Source of the DNA: Astrothelium macrocarpum
Lineage: Eukaryota > Ascomycota > Dothideomycetes > Trypetheliales > Trypetheliaceae
Length of the DNA: 64,000 nucleotides
Assembly: GCA_021030915.1 (NCBI GenBank)
Contig: JAGEMR010000072.1
Coordinates: 94,102-158,101, forward strand
Reading direction: 5' to 3'
This document shows positions 1 through 12,130 of the stretch, one piece after another (position 1 is the stretch's first letter; every line of letters begins with the position of its first letter). The notes beneath the pieces were generated by a model. That model did no database searches, was not told where the DNA came from, and saw only the letters and a list, made by a program, of their open reading frames with translations. The position numbers were made by a program, and so were the translations under genes.

Positions 1-2399
1 TCAATATTAATAATAAATAATATTTTAATATATTATAATAAAAAAATAATTGATTTAATTATAAAATAATTTAAAATGAAATTAATATATTTATTTTCAT
101 ATTTATCTGATTTAAATCCGATTGAAAAATTCTTTTTTTAATTCAAAATATTTATTCAAAAATATTATGAATTATATTCAGATTCGGAAGATTTTAATTT
201 CATTGATTATTTGATTTGATATATTGAATAAATTGAATAAAATAAAAATTAAATACGAAAATATTTTCGTAATTTATATATCTTTATTTTTGATTAATTG
301 AATTCTTAATTATACAATTTAAATAATTTGATTCGATTATAAATATTATAAAAGATTATATAAAAAATTATATGAAAAACGTTATAAAAAAATGAATATA
401 TAATCAAATTATATAATAAATATTTGAAATATATCCAATACATTGATTAATATTGAATTTATTAATAAATTATTAAAACAGAAATGGCGGAATAATATAA
501 TATTCATTTATATTAAAATCGTGAATTCGTCCGATTAAATAATATAATATATACGTTTTATGAATCAAATTATATCGTCAAACATTGGATTTATTAATAA
601 ATTATTAAAATAGAAATATCAATTTTATAAAATTTCGTTTGGACCGAATAATTTGAATAATTCAATTAATTTCATACATTTTAAATATTTCGTCTTCTTC
701 CATCACCTCCTTCATCATCTTCTTATTCTTCTAATTATTCGATCTATTATCAATTTATTTAATTAATGAATTATTCGTCTATCTGATTGATTAAATTATT
801 AATTAATTCGTTTTTTATTCCATTTTTTAATATTTCAAAAAATCGCGATAACAATATCTTTCATTACACCTTCTTTAATCAATAATTTAATTCCTTCATT
901 ATTTCGTTATAAAAATTTGAATTTTTCAAGATCATATTTATATTAATCAAAAATTTCTATCATTTTATCGAATTCAATTTTAATCGAATCATATTTATTT
1001 CATTATTTATATCATTCCAAATATATTGATATTTCTTCATCCATCACCAATTCAGATATTAACAAAAATGATGAATTAATAATTTTCATTTATGATCTCT
1101 CATTCAGTATATATATTTCATTAAATATATTTCACTCATTATTCCAATATTCGTCAACTAATTTCTGATAAAAATTATTGATAATTATAAAAATAATATT
1201 TACGGAATTAGAAATTGATACCGAATTTATTTTACAATCTCATTCATTTTATTCAATAAATTATTCACGTAATTCAGATAATAATTCATCAGTAATAATT
1301 ATTCCTTTTTTAATCAAATCATTCTATTTTTTTAAATCCATTATATTAAACCGAATATATTTTTAAATTAATATATTAATCCAATATTATATTGAATTCT
1401 GATCACATTTATTAGAATAATTCCATTTTTTGATGATATTATAAATCAAATTATCAATTATTCTGACGTATTAAATCATCTAAAAAAAATTCTTCTTCAT
1501 CGATTCAATGATAGATATCTAATATTCAATTAATTAATTATATAATAGATCAAATAATATCAATATTTTATTATATTTCATTTATTCATCATTTTTAATG
1601 AAATTTTATCATTCATCAATTCAATATTAATATTCATTATAAAATTCTAATTATTTCATTCAATTTAAAATTCAATTAATTTCTAATTAATTTTGATTCA
1701 CGATTCGGATTCTAATAAATTAATAAACAAATTAATTAATTATTTCCGTATTTTTGGTATTTTTGATATTAATTTGATTTTAATTTTTATAATATCAATC
1801 CGGTTATTAGGAATTTTATCAAATTTTATATTATCAAAATTATTTCAAAAATGAGAATTCCAATATTGATCTAACAAATTCGTTATTTTATTCTCAAATA
1901 TTATATATAATTTTTTATTTTTTAATTTAATTTATCATATCAGATTAAAATATAACAATTTCAATTATTTTTTAATTATTATTGATTCGACCGAATTAAT
2001 TACTTTTTTATTATTATAAACCGATATCATATTAATATCGTGAAATGGATTTGGAAATAAATAATCCATCAAAAAAATAGATAATAATTGGCTAAAAAAT
2101 GGATCCATATTAATTTGGAATAATTTAAATTAGAAACCAATAGAAATAGATATTTGTATTTCTGTGATCTGTTTATTAGCCATTATAGATAGAATTTCTT
2201 CCATTATGATAATTAATTCAGCTCGTCTCGCAATTCTGATTTCGACCGCCAGAAAAAATAATTCATGCCAAAATGGAATTAATTTCTTATTCGAATTGAT
2301 TGAATCAGATATGATAGAATGACGTTTTCGAATCATTTCGATCTCACCATCAAAAAAACAGTTTCAAAATTACCGAATTAGAAAGTCAAATGAACGAGC
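1..2399. other. AT-rich hypermutated repeat tract
   Basis: Extremely AT-rich sequence with frequent stop codons in all frames. Surviving C is mostly in TpC and surviving G in GpA. Apart from the transposase tail at 76-285 I can name no element in it. Around 680-1330 the minus strand reads as a charged, helical-looking but stop-interrupted protein that I cannot assign. GC content rises sharply near 2110-2400, where the tract ends. Confidence 0.8.
76..285 (+). pseudogene. C-terminal remnant of a Tc1-type (DDE_3) transposase
   Basis: One forward frame reads SDLNPIEKFF, then FIQKYYELYSDSEDF and KYFRNLYI, separated by stops. The DLNPIE-FF block followed by a helical region and a final RGHFR-like motif is the usual end of fungal Tc1/mariner DDE_3 transposases, where the last catalytic acidic residue lies in the NPIE motif. 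The internal stops (for example after FFF) fit C-to-T or G-to-A changes in former Trp, Gln and Arg codons. The rest of the element lies outside the window to the left, and its right terminal repeat was not found. It is a decayed, inactive copy. Confidence 0.7.
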
Positions 2400-2648
2400 T
2401 AACGAATTATAGGTAAAAGGCAACCACCAAACTTTTTTGCTTGGCTGATCCCAAGTTCCCATACAAATTTGGTGGTGCGGAGGGTGCGGACGTGCGGGGC
2501 TGCCTGAGAGGACGCCCAACCTTCACGCGAGTGTATCCTCGAAAAAACACCCTCCTTCCACGGATACGAATTTTTGGAATTTCTCCACATACACAGCTCT
2601 TTTACCATTACTGATATATTCAAAAGTTTCAACTTGTTGTCACGGTAG

Positions 2649-2712
2649 CCAAAAGACCACATATATACGGTGTTAGCCATATTCAGCAGCAGCTGAATAT
2701 TTAGTCTTTTGG
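2649..2712. repeat. Foldback / hairpin sequence
   Basis: A 9-bp perfect arm ATATTCAGC (2679-2687) pairs with GCTGAATAT (2692-2700) across a 4-base loop. An outer arm CCAAAAGAC (2649-2657) pairs with GTCTTTTGG (2704-2712). The two nested palindromes could form a cruciform or an RNA hairpin. A MITE end is possible, but no target duplication was seen. Confidence 0.5.
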
Positions 2713-2929
2713 TTAATTTGATTGGCCAACGACCTATTAATTAGTTAAGGCTAACCTAATTGGCAGGTCGTGACAGCTTGATCCATTACGACAGCCTATC
2801 TTATTAATGATAATCAGCTTGACGAAATATACAATTCCAAAATTCATCCAAAATATTTTCGGAAAAATGTTTTGAAATCTCATGTATTGAAACAAACCAT
2901 ATTTATTATCAGATACGATCTCATTCAGC

Positions 2930-3085
2930 AGGCAGGGCAGAATAGCAGCAGACAGAGCAGGGCAGCAGCAGACAGGGCAGGACAGGGCAACAACAGATAG
3001 AGCAGGACAGGACAGCAGCAGACAGAGCAGGGCAGCAGCAGATAGGGCAGGGCAGGGCAGGGCAGGGCAGGGCAGAGGCAATAGC
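2930..3085. repeat. GGCAG/GACAG minisatellite
   Basis: Irregular tandem units of GGGCA, GCAGCAGACA and GAGCAGGGCA repeat for about 150 bp, ending in a pure GGGCA run near 3045-3072. Strand composition is strongly biased (G and A on the plus strand, almost no T). The open frames across it are a by-product of the repeat. Confidence 0.85.
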
Positions 3086-4260
3086 AACAGCAGGCTGAGA
3101 GCGAAAACACCAAAAACGAATGAGACGAAAGCAGCCAAATGAGATCAATGTGTATCTGATAGCTAGAGACCGCCACGTGACCCTCTGGGTTCCTAGTAAG
3201 GCGTAGGAAGCAAACCAAACCAAACCATACCCAATATCCTCATTTGTAGCCCCCCAATCTAATCCTCACTCGAGCTGAACCGCAAACCAGTGGCTGGTAA
3301 CGTAAAGCAGAGATGGAGCCATGTCTACGAGCAGCAAAAGATCATTCGTTGATCGTTCTTGTTTATTTGGATTTCACTGGTTGACGCTATTAACCTTAAA
3401 AAACGAAAAAGGTACATGATCTGCATGGGTCAGGCAAATATAGAATCGGGTTTGAAGACAAGATCCTCAAACGGAATACAAACCGGCGTGATCCGCGATC
3501 ACCTATGAACGGGAATCAAATGCATATAAGCTCGGTGTCTTCACAGTGTGAGTCGTCTTGCACGATGTACAGGATTTTGCCTCTACGATTTCATCCTACA
3601 GTTAATCGCAAAGCAGACACAACGAGTGAAACCCTATCTTCATAGTCATGAGTAATGGCCAAACAGCTTTGCATGCACATAAGAATAGCTCGGGGGCTCT
3701 GCGAAAATGTGTCTATCGACAAGACCTCGAAGAATCAATTTCGACTATCGAATGTAGGCAACAGACTTTGGCGGCAACATTGCAGAGTACGTAGCGCACA
3801 GCGCATATGGCTACAAAGCACAATGTTCTACTAAATTCGTCAGCGCCAGGACACCAGGCGCAATCGTGCAAAGCTAAACCGTACTCTCCTTTATCCAGAC
3901 ACATGTCGTATCAAATCACCATCTGGCACACCACGTCGCACTTTCACTTTCGCTGCACTTTCTGTGCTTCGTCCGGTTTCTTCAAAAACACCGCTCGCAC
4001 TTTAACACCTGAAAGAAGATCAATGTCCGGGAACATGGCAGATCACAAAAGCACGTTTTTGGTTGTGCTTTGATGCACTGCCCAATCCACGCAAAGCTTT
4101 GTTGCATCTCCCCTGGACGCGAGAATACCAGAAAACATTGTACTGTCATTCGGGAGGCTATGGCTTCAATTACCACCAGACGGACCATGAGCACTGTGCA
4201 TGGCCACGCCAATCCAATTCCTATCCTAAACCAGTCGCTGTCCGCCGTGCTTTATCGCAT

Positions 4261-6137
4261 TCAACCAACTGACCTCGAGCCTTCAGGCTTTTGGTAGTCA
4301 CGAAGCAGCTCGACAATCTGCTCATAACCGTGCTCTGAAGCTTCCTCGATTGCATTCTTGTAGTTCCTCCCATCTCGCTCATTGATCAGAGCCCCCGCGC
4401 CTCGATCCAGAAGCATCTGCACTATTTGTTCATTTCCCTGCCTTGCAGCTTCCTTGAGTGCGTTCCCAAAGTGTCTACCCTGGGCATTGACTTCTGCACC
4501 GTGATCCAGAAGCATCTGTACAATTTGTTCATTCCCACCGACTGCAGCCGCTTGAAGCGCATTGCCAAGATATCCACCTTGAGCATTGACTTCTGCATCG
4601 TGATCTAGAAGGGTCTGTACAATTTGTTCACTCCCAGCGATTGCAGCTGCTTGAAGCGCGTTCCCATACTCTCCACCTTGGACGTTGATATCTGCGTGCC
4701 GATCGAGTAGCATTTTCACAATTTGCTCGTTTTTTCTTATGCAAGCTGCTTGGAGTGCGGTTCCATAGATTCCACCTTGGGTGTTGATTTCTACTCGCTG
4801 ATCGAGTAACATTTCAACAATATGCTTATTGCCACCGCAGCAAGCAGCTTGTAGTGCGTTCCCATAGTATCCGCCTTGCATGTTGACGTCCGCCCTCGTA
4901 CCAAGCAACGCCTTTGGCTCTAAATCACGGTTTGCCAAAGAGAGCAGTCTCCTGAATAGTGATAGCGCTCGCGTAACTTTACGTTTTCGCTGTATTTGCC
5001 TGGGAAGCGTGACGCTCTTGTTGGTTTTGGGTGGAGAAAGGGTGTGCATACGCTCTCCGCTCAATGTCTCACCCTTCACCAGCCCTTCGATGAGTACGTA
5101 GGCCGTCTGTTCATGCCCGAGCGCACACGCTGCTTGGAGAGCATTGCCATAGCGCTCATCTTCCACGATAAAGTCAGCTTGCTCCTCTATTAAGATACTG
5201 ATCAAGTTGCTGTAGTTGCGTTCCGAGAGAATGTAAAGTAGCATAGCTCTTGATGTACAGTTTTCCGACACATATTCGTTCCCGTCATACGAGAAGTCAA
5301 ATAAGTTGTAGAAGCTGATCCATTTCTGCAGTAACGTGTTGTTCTCGCTGAAAGCACCGAGAAACTTTCTTTGCGAGACCCTCGCTTCTTCTGCGGCTTC
5401 CATATGCGCAAAAATATGACGGATGGTGTACTTCATGAATGGGAAATCGCTAAGTGCTTCTGATCTTGCCCTGTCTGCCATTTCTGGATCATCATGCCTA
5501 AGACAACCGGGAGCGAGGTCGAATGCCGGAACAATTCCGAGTTTTGATAAATATTGAACGCAACATCGTTGAAGCTTGTCATGGCCCAATCCATGCAAAC
5601 TATAGCCGGGAGCGGGTAGCAGGTTGGCCAATCCATTTTCGTGGAATAAAAAGTCCCTGACCGATTCATGAATGAACTGGACAACCGGGGGTTCCGATCT
5701 TGAGACTTCGGCAAGACCTCTTGAGTCATTAATGACAAGCTTTCCCAGAGCTTCTCCACTAGGTATGAACGGGGTTGTTCCTGGATTCCACGTTTCCGAG
5801 GATTTGGACCCTGCTTCAATTGCGAAATACAATTCGACTGGGCTAAGATCCTGCTTCGCAAATAACAACCATTGCAACAAAAGGATGAAGCGATCCCTGC
5901 TCTGGGGGTCTCTCATTGATATCTTCGTCAGTAGCTCGTCCATTTCCTTTGGAAATTCATCCAGATATCTGTCCATTGTCTCCAATTCGCCTTTGTCAAA
6001 GAGCATATTCAACATTGGAATGACCAGAACAACCCAGAGAAAAATGCCATTGGCCTTATGGCATAACTTTTGTCTCAGGTTCTCCGCTTGCATAGTGTTC
6101 TCGCTTCTTAGGTGTGTGTCAACGTACGTAGCGATAT
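4261..6137 (-). pseudogene. NLR-type STAND gene, 3' half (NACHT tail plus ankyrin repeats)
   Basis: This is the C-terminal half of an NLR-like protein whose N-terminal half lies at 15016-16212. Real coding starts at the GATAT duplication with ATYVDTHLRSENT. It continues through the region that normally follows a fungal NACHT domain (KANGIFLWVVLV) and a helical linker. It ends in about seven ankyrin repeats of about 33 residues (roughly 5110 down to 4290) with the recurring pattern GNALQAA..GNEQIVQMLL. Stop at 4261-4263. Fungal NLRs of this kind act as intracellular sensors in non-self recognition and cell death. The first ~54 codons of the open frame that runs past 6137 belong to the transposon LTR and not to the gene. 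The repeats are very similar to each other, as in fast-evolving fungal NLRs. The gene is disrupted, so it is probably inactive. Confidence 0.85.
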
Positions 6138-6352
6138 TGTCAAAGTTCTTCGATTCGAGCGTCTCGCCTCTTATCTCTAGCAGGTAATTTGAGCTGTTTA
6201 TATACACGAATTTACCCTTGTATCCTACTAGAATCTCGTCCTTCTGATACCAAGAATATTTATCAGCTGAAGAATCTGAAACCGTCGAATCTATCGGCAA
6301 TTGAAATTCGAATCATTTATCTTTATTAAGAACAATTTATATTATATTAACA
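6138..6352 (-). repeat. 3' LTR of the copia element
   Basis: 215 bp, aligned without gaps to the repeat at 14801-15015. Nearly all differences are C/T or G/A transitions. In the half of this copy next to the element interior (about 6235-6352) it is this copy that carries the A or T. Confidence 0.93.
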
Positions 6353-6363
6353 CATCTCCTCAG
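6353..6363 (-). other. Probable polypurine tract of the copia element
   Basis: On the minus strand CTGAGGAGATG lies directly against the TG that opens the 3' LTR. A purine-rich stretch at this place primes plus-strand DNA synthesis in LTR retrotransposons. It sets the orientation together with the RNase H remnant. Confidence 0.6.
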
Positions 6364-6395
6364 AAGGACGAAAGATTGTCTAAAATTCTATCTCT

Positions 6396-6977
6396 GATAT
6401 TAATCAGATTGAATAATTTCAAAAAATGCTGATATTTCTATTTTAATAGATTTTTCATTAAACCGTCAGCGATCATAATATTAATGAATGTCCATTATAT
6501 TTTAAATATTTTATTTTAAATCATTTTTTTTAATTAATATTGAATTATATCAATATAACGGAATCATGTTAATATTTATAAATTTTCAAAATTTATTATT
6601 TTAATCATTTAAATATTATCATTTTTGATTATTAGATTTTTATTAATTTTGAATCCGATATTTTTAAAAAGAATATTCTATCAAATGATTTTTTTATAAT
6701 TATAAATGAATATATATAATTCTATTTTTATAATCAAAAAATTTATAATAAATTATTTTAACGAATTCCAATCAATAATATCATTAAATAATATAATTAT
6801 ATAATTCTGAATATTCCAACGATTTTCAATATTTATAAATAAAATATTTATTGAATAATCAAATATAAAAATAATATGAAAATTTGAATTATTTTTAATT
6901 AAATATTTAATAATATAAAATTTTATATTATTAAAATAATAAATTAAATAATTTAAAATTTTTATATATTTTTTCAT
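6396..6977 (-). pseudogene. Copia pol remnant (RNase H end)
   Basis: Minus-strand translation gives IENRWNIQNYII then DIIDWNSLK. Farther on it gives MIADGLMKNLLK and FNLINIRDRIL, with stops between. These match the order of copia RNase H landmarks: the ENRRS-QGY block, the DW-S-KQ block, and the final ADGLTK motif followed by a short helical tail. The substitutions (R to W, G to N, T to M) are what C-to-T and G-to-A mutation would produce. Reverse transcriptase, integrase and gag regions should lie in the rest of 6978-9414 and 13148-14800 but are too mutated for me to read. Confidence 0.75.
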
Positions 6978-9900
6978 TAAATTCGAAATATATGAAATTA
7001 ATTTATTAAATATTCTAATAATATCAGATCATATTGAATAAATATTATAATTCATTAAATTAATACGTTATTTAAAAATATTGATTTTTTTAAAAATTGA
7101 TTTTTATATTCAAATTTTATAAAAATAATTCATATAATGATAAAAATATGATAAATTCTGATAAATCTTTCAAATTATATTTATAAATAAATTTCTCGAT
7201 ATAAAAATTTTGATAAAATTATAATTTTTATATTTATTTATTTTTAAAAATCAAATAATTTCATTCATATTTATATATTCAAATCATTTTTTGATATTAT
7301 CGAAAAATATTTTTATTTTTTATTTTAATTTTTTAAAAAAAATTATGATAATATTATTAATATAAAAAATAATCATCAGATTTTAATGATTTATAAATAA
7401 ATATGATTATTCTGATATTTATTATAATTCTATTTTTTTTAAAATTATAAAAAAAAATTTTCATTATAATTTATTTGAAAATCTGAAATTGTAGAATATT
7501 CAAAATAAAAAAAATAATATTTTTATTTTTTTAAAAAATTTATTATATGAATATCTAATGATTTTAAATTAATATCTAATTATTAAACGATAATTTGAAA
7601 ATCAATTTTTTTTATCATTTGAATATAAATTGATTTTAATAATCGATTATTGAAATAAATATTCTTAATATCTAATTGACGAATTTCAAAATTCATTATT
7701 ATTATAAATATTATAAATATATGAAAGATTTTAATAATTAATATCATTAATCAATTATTTTTTTTTTTTTTTTTTGATTTTTTATAAATCATTTTTTATA
7801 TAAAAATATATTTTATATTTTTTAAAATAATCATTATTATCAAATTTATAAATTGATATTCATTTCAGAAATAATAATTATATATTAATTGATTTTTATA
7901 TAATTTTGAATATATTTTTATTTAATAATATTTTAAATTTTATATTCATCATTTTTTGGAATTATATTTTATGAAAATATTTTAATAATTTTTTATAATT
8001 TTTTAATAAAAATGATAATTCATTCTAATATAATTGAAAAAATCTGAAAATTATTATTATAACGAAAATATATTTATATATATCATTTTTGATCATTTAT
8101 TATATATAAAACATTCATTTAAATTTACGGATTTTAAAATCTTTTATAATATTATTTTCATTTAAATCAATATTAAATGATTATAACATATTCTGAAATT
8201 ATTTAATATTTAATAATTATAATTATTTTAAATATTATTCAAAATCAATAAAACGTTATTCCGAATAATTCATTTTTATTATTTTCATTTTTTTAATTTT
8301 TAATATCAATAATAATAAAAATAAATCAAAAATTATTTAAATAATTATCTTTTTATTTATTTTAAATAAAATCAAAAATTTTATATTTTCAAACGATTTT
8401 AATATTAAAATAAAATCAATTTTAACGAATTTAATAATTTTTTAATTAATTATTAATTTATATATAATATAATTATAAAAATGAATTTTATTAAAAAAAA
8501 TATTTTATATTATTATTATTTTTTATTATTCCAGAATTTAAATATAATACGTAATTAAATTTTCGTATTTTATTAAATATCCAATTCATATTCACGTATT
8601 CATTTTTTATTAATATAAAATATTCTATTTAAGAATATAAATTAAATAATTATATAATTTAAAATATTGAATTTGAAAATTTTCTAAAAAATTGATTATT
8701 TTTAATAATTTCGTATATAATAATTCTTAATTAAATAATTCATTTAATATATAATTCAGAATTCATATTATTATAATAATAATTTCAAATTATAAATTAA
8801 TTAATAAATTAATAATAAATAATAAATAATATATTTTGATAATCAATAATTCTTCTGATTTTTTAATTATTTTATTCTATTTTTTCGTTTTTATAATTAA
8901 TCATTTTAATCAAATATTAATATTTTTATATTAAATTTTAAAATCGTTATTTAAATCTATCTTCTGATTTTTATATAATATTTTCATTCATATATCATAT
9001 TAATATTGAATTAAAATTTCAAAATATTTCATTTTTTTTTAATAATAATATAATTATTTTTTTATTTATTATTTATACGATATTGAATTGAATAAAATAA
9101 TTTAAAAAATAAAAAATTCATTTTTTATCATTAAATTTTATTAAAATGATTTTAATTAAATCAAAATAAATATATTTAAATAATTTTAATTTCCAAAATA
9201 TAAAAATTCTCGATATCTTCTATTTAAATTTTATTAATATATATATCTCATATTTAAATATCTTTAAAATATCAGATTCTTCTTCGATATATATGAATTA
9301 ATTCTATTTTTATAAATATTCAATAATCTAAAAATCATAATAATCTAAATATTAATATCATATTTTAAATATTATTATTATAATTAAATGAATTATTTTT
9401 ATAATAAAAATATAACGTGGTTTACCACCCAGCCGCGCATATCACCCAGCCGCGCATTTTCCACATTACATATCCCATTAATATTAATATAAATAATAAT
9501 AATTAGAAAATTTATCTATTTTTCATCAGATTCTGATTTAATATCTATTTTTTTAATTTTATTATAAATACGCGTATTATATTTAATTATATTATAAATA
9601 TTATATTATTATAAAATTATTATCATTTTTTTTAATGGATTATTATTTTCATTTTCATCAGATATATATCATTTTTTCAAATTCTTTTTAATCAATAATT
9701 TTATAAAATTATTTATATTAAATATTTTTTTAAATTATATACATAATTTTTTGATTTTCTGATATTTTATAAATATCATATTTATATTTTAAAAAACATA
9801 TATTTATTTAATTAAAAAAATAATTGAATATATCATTATTTATATATCTTTTATTATTTGATTTATAATTTAATAATTGATATTAAAAAATTTTTTTAAT

Positions 9901-10269
9901 AAATAAAAATTCGTTTTTTGATAAAATTAAATTATTTAATAATTTATTAAAAATTAAAAAAATTTACGATTTTTATTTATAAATAATAAAAAAATATTTA
10001 TTCAATAATATAAATTTTTTTAAATGAATATTTAATTTTAAAATCATAATATCTGAATTTTAAAATACAATTTTAATTTTTCTAAATTCAGATTTGATAT
10101 TTAATTTAATAAAAATTTTAAAATATATTAATTTAAATATAGTAAAAAATTCAGATTTAATAATATAATTAATCATAATTTTGATCAAAAATTAATTTTA
10201 TCATTATATATATATTTTAAAAATAAATATAATATAATATTTAATAATTGAAATAAATAAAATATATAA

Positions 10270-12130
10270 CGTATCTGCATAGCGAGCGGACACTCATAGC
10301 GAGCGGACACCTCCGCCCCGATTCCGTATCATTGGAACTTCTTCAACAAATTATTTCACATGCGAATATGCAATTTATTTCAAATGAGACTAGGATTTTA
10401 ATGGCGTTTCAAATTATCGTACGAGACCCAAAATTTAGTATAAAACGTGTTTCTGAGATTTATAAGATTTCTCGTACGATATTTATTATTCGATACGACG
10501 GCCGACAATCACGACGTGATATCTCAGCCAATTCAATGAATCTAATTAAGACAGAAAAGGAGGTATTTCTAGATCGTATTACGAATCTAATCAATCACGA
10601 TTTTCTATTTAAATAAGACGATATTCGAGATATGGCTGATTATTTGCGTGAAATTCGAAACGTATTATGTGTCGGATTTTGATGGGTTATAAATTTTATA
10701 CGACGATAACCATTATTTAAAATGTGATTCCGACGGAAGATCGATTATCAGAAAATATTAATTGAAGATTCTATTATTATACAAGATTAGTTTAATTTTA
10801 TATAAAATATAATTAATAAATATGGTATTATTGATACGGATATTTATAATTTTGACAAGACTGGTTTTTTAATAAAAATTTTATCGCATATAAAAGTTGT
10901 TATTATTTCAGATCGTAAAAGAAGGTCTCGTACGAAATAGTCTGATAATCAAGAATGGATTTTAATAATTCAGGGTATTTATGCGAATGATTGGACGATA
11001 CCTTCATACGTGATTATAAAAGGCAAATATCACCTCCTTTTCTGATATATAAATAGCGAATTCCTCACCACCTGGCGAATCCATTCAAACGCAAATGGTT
11101 GGACAATAAATGAGATTAATTTAGATTAATTACAATATTTCGAAAAATGTACAAAATCTCATACAACCGGCAAATATCAATTTCTTATCCTCAACGGCCA
11201 TAATAGCCACCATTTTATCGAATTCGACAATTATTGTAAAAAAATAGATATTATTGCATTTTATATATCTCCGCATTCATCGCATATTCTTCAATTTTTT
11301 GATATAGAATATTTTAGCCCCCTAAAAATTTCGTATAATAAAGAAATTGAACGTCTAATACAGTCGCAATTCACACATATTATAAAAGACGACTTTTTTT
11401 CTATTTTTAAAAAAACTTTTTTTATCTCAATGAATGAAAAAAATATACAAATAGGATTCCGAATAATTAATTTTATTCCGTACGATTCAGAAAAAATGAT
11501 TAATCGATTAGATTTCAAATTTAGAATATTTATACCATCAAATTCTCGTCCGATAAATATTATATCTATCAATTCAAATACATCTAAAATTATAAAAGAT
11601 GTCATACGAAATTCTATAAATCTGAAATCTCGAATTATAAGACATCAAAATAATTTTTCAAATCAATTATATGATTTAATTGATGCACAAACGAAAAATA
11701 TTACGAAATTAGTATATAAATTGATATTATTGAAAATGAAAAATAAGAATTTTTATACGACAAATGAAATATTAAATAAATATCGAAAAATCAAAAAAAT
11801 TCGATTATATATTGAAGGATCATTTAATATATTAAAAGCAGATGTATTATAGTCCCAAAAGGATGTTATTGAAATTATAGAAGGTGATGTATACGAAGAA
11901 GATGGTCGTATAGAAGATAATAAACGGCGTATACGATACTGTAACAACTACAAATAACCCGGACACAATGCGCGAACCTGTCAGATAAATTCTCTACCTT
12001 CTGAAGAAGAAAATAGTAATTAGTTTTAATAATTATATATATATTGTTGTTGTGTTAAAAAAGTTAAAGTTTGTATAAATGCGGAGAGGTGTCCGCTCGC
12101 TATGAGTGTCCGCTCGCTATGCAGATACGT
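10270..12130 (+). mobile_element. Fot1/pogo-like DNA transposon E2 nested in E1
   Basis: 45-bp perfect terminal inverted repeats begin ACGTATCTGCATAGCG at 10270 and end at 12130, flanked by TA (10268-10269, 12131-12132). As in E1, each TIR holds a 17-bp motif twice (CATAGCGAGCGGACACT). The 1861-bp length and the transposase inside are of Fot1/pogo type. It is visibly less AT-rich than the sequence around it, so it inserted later. The uninterrupted target is visible in the E1-family copy near 63970-63980. Confidence 0.93.
10332..11957 (+). pseudogene. E2 pogo/Fot1-type transposase, mutated
   Basis: The N-terminal part (10332-10616) shows helix-turn-helix blocks (FSIKRVSEIYKISRTIF). The catalytic part starts near 10820 with DIYNFDKTGF, the first Asp of the DDD/E triad. 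LILNGHNSHHF (about 11180-11215) is where LDGHxSH is expected, so the second Asp has become Asn. PHSSHILQFFDIEYFSPLK (about 11273-11330) holds the third Asp. Stops at 10617, near 10680-10800, and after RRSRTK break the frame. The last long open part (11430-11852) is the C-terminal tail. The element cannot encode an active enzyme but is recent enough for the family to be plain. Confidence 0.88.

Larger units (their letters stand above)
2400..4260. other. GC-balanced gap without a supported gene
   Basis: Normal base composition. It contains a foldback sequence (2649-2712) and a GGCAG-type minisatellite (2930-3085). The Leu/Cys- and Pro-rich reading frames here are only translations of the minisatellite. 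Nothing between 3100 and 4260 looks like a conserved protein. Confidence 0.6.

Noticed and set aside
2737..3223. Three overlapping Leu/Cys/Pro-rich frames
   Set aside because: They are translations of the GGCAG minisatellite in different frames.
6138..6300. N-terminal 54 codons of the long ankyrin reading frame
   Set aside because: They lie inside the copia LTR and recur at 14801-15015; they are not part of the NLR protein.
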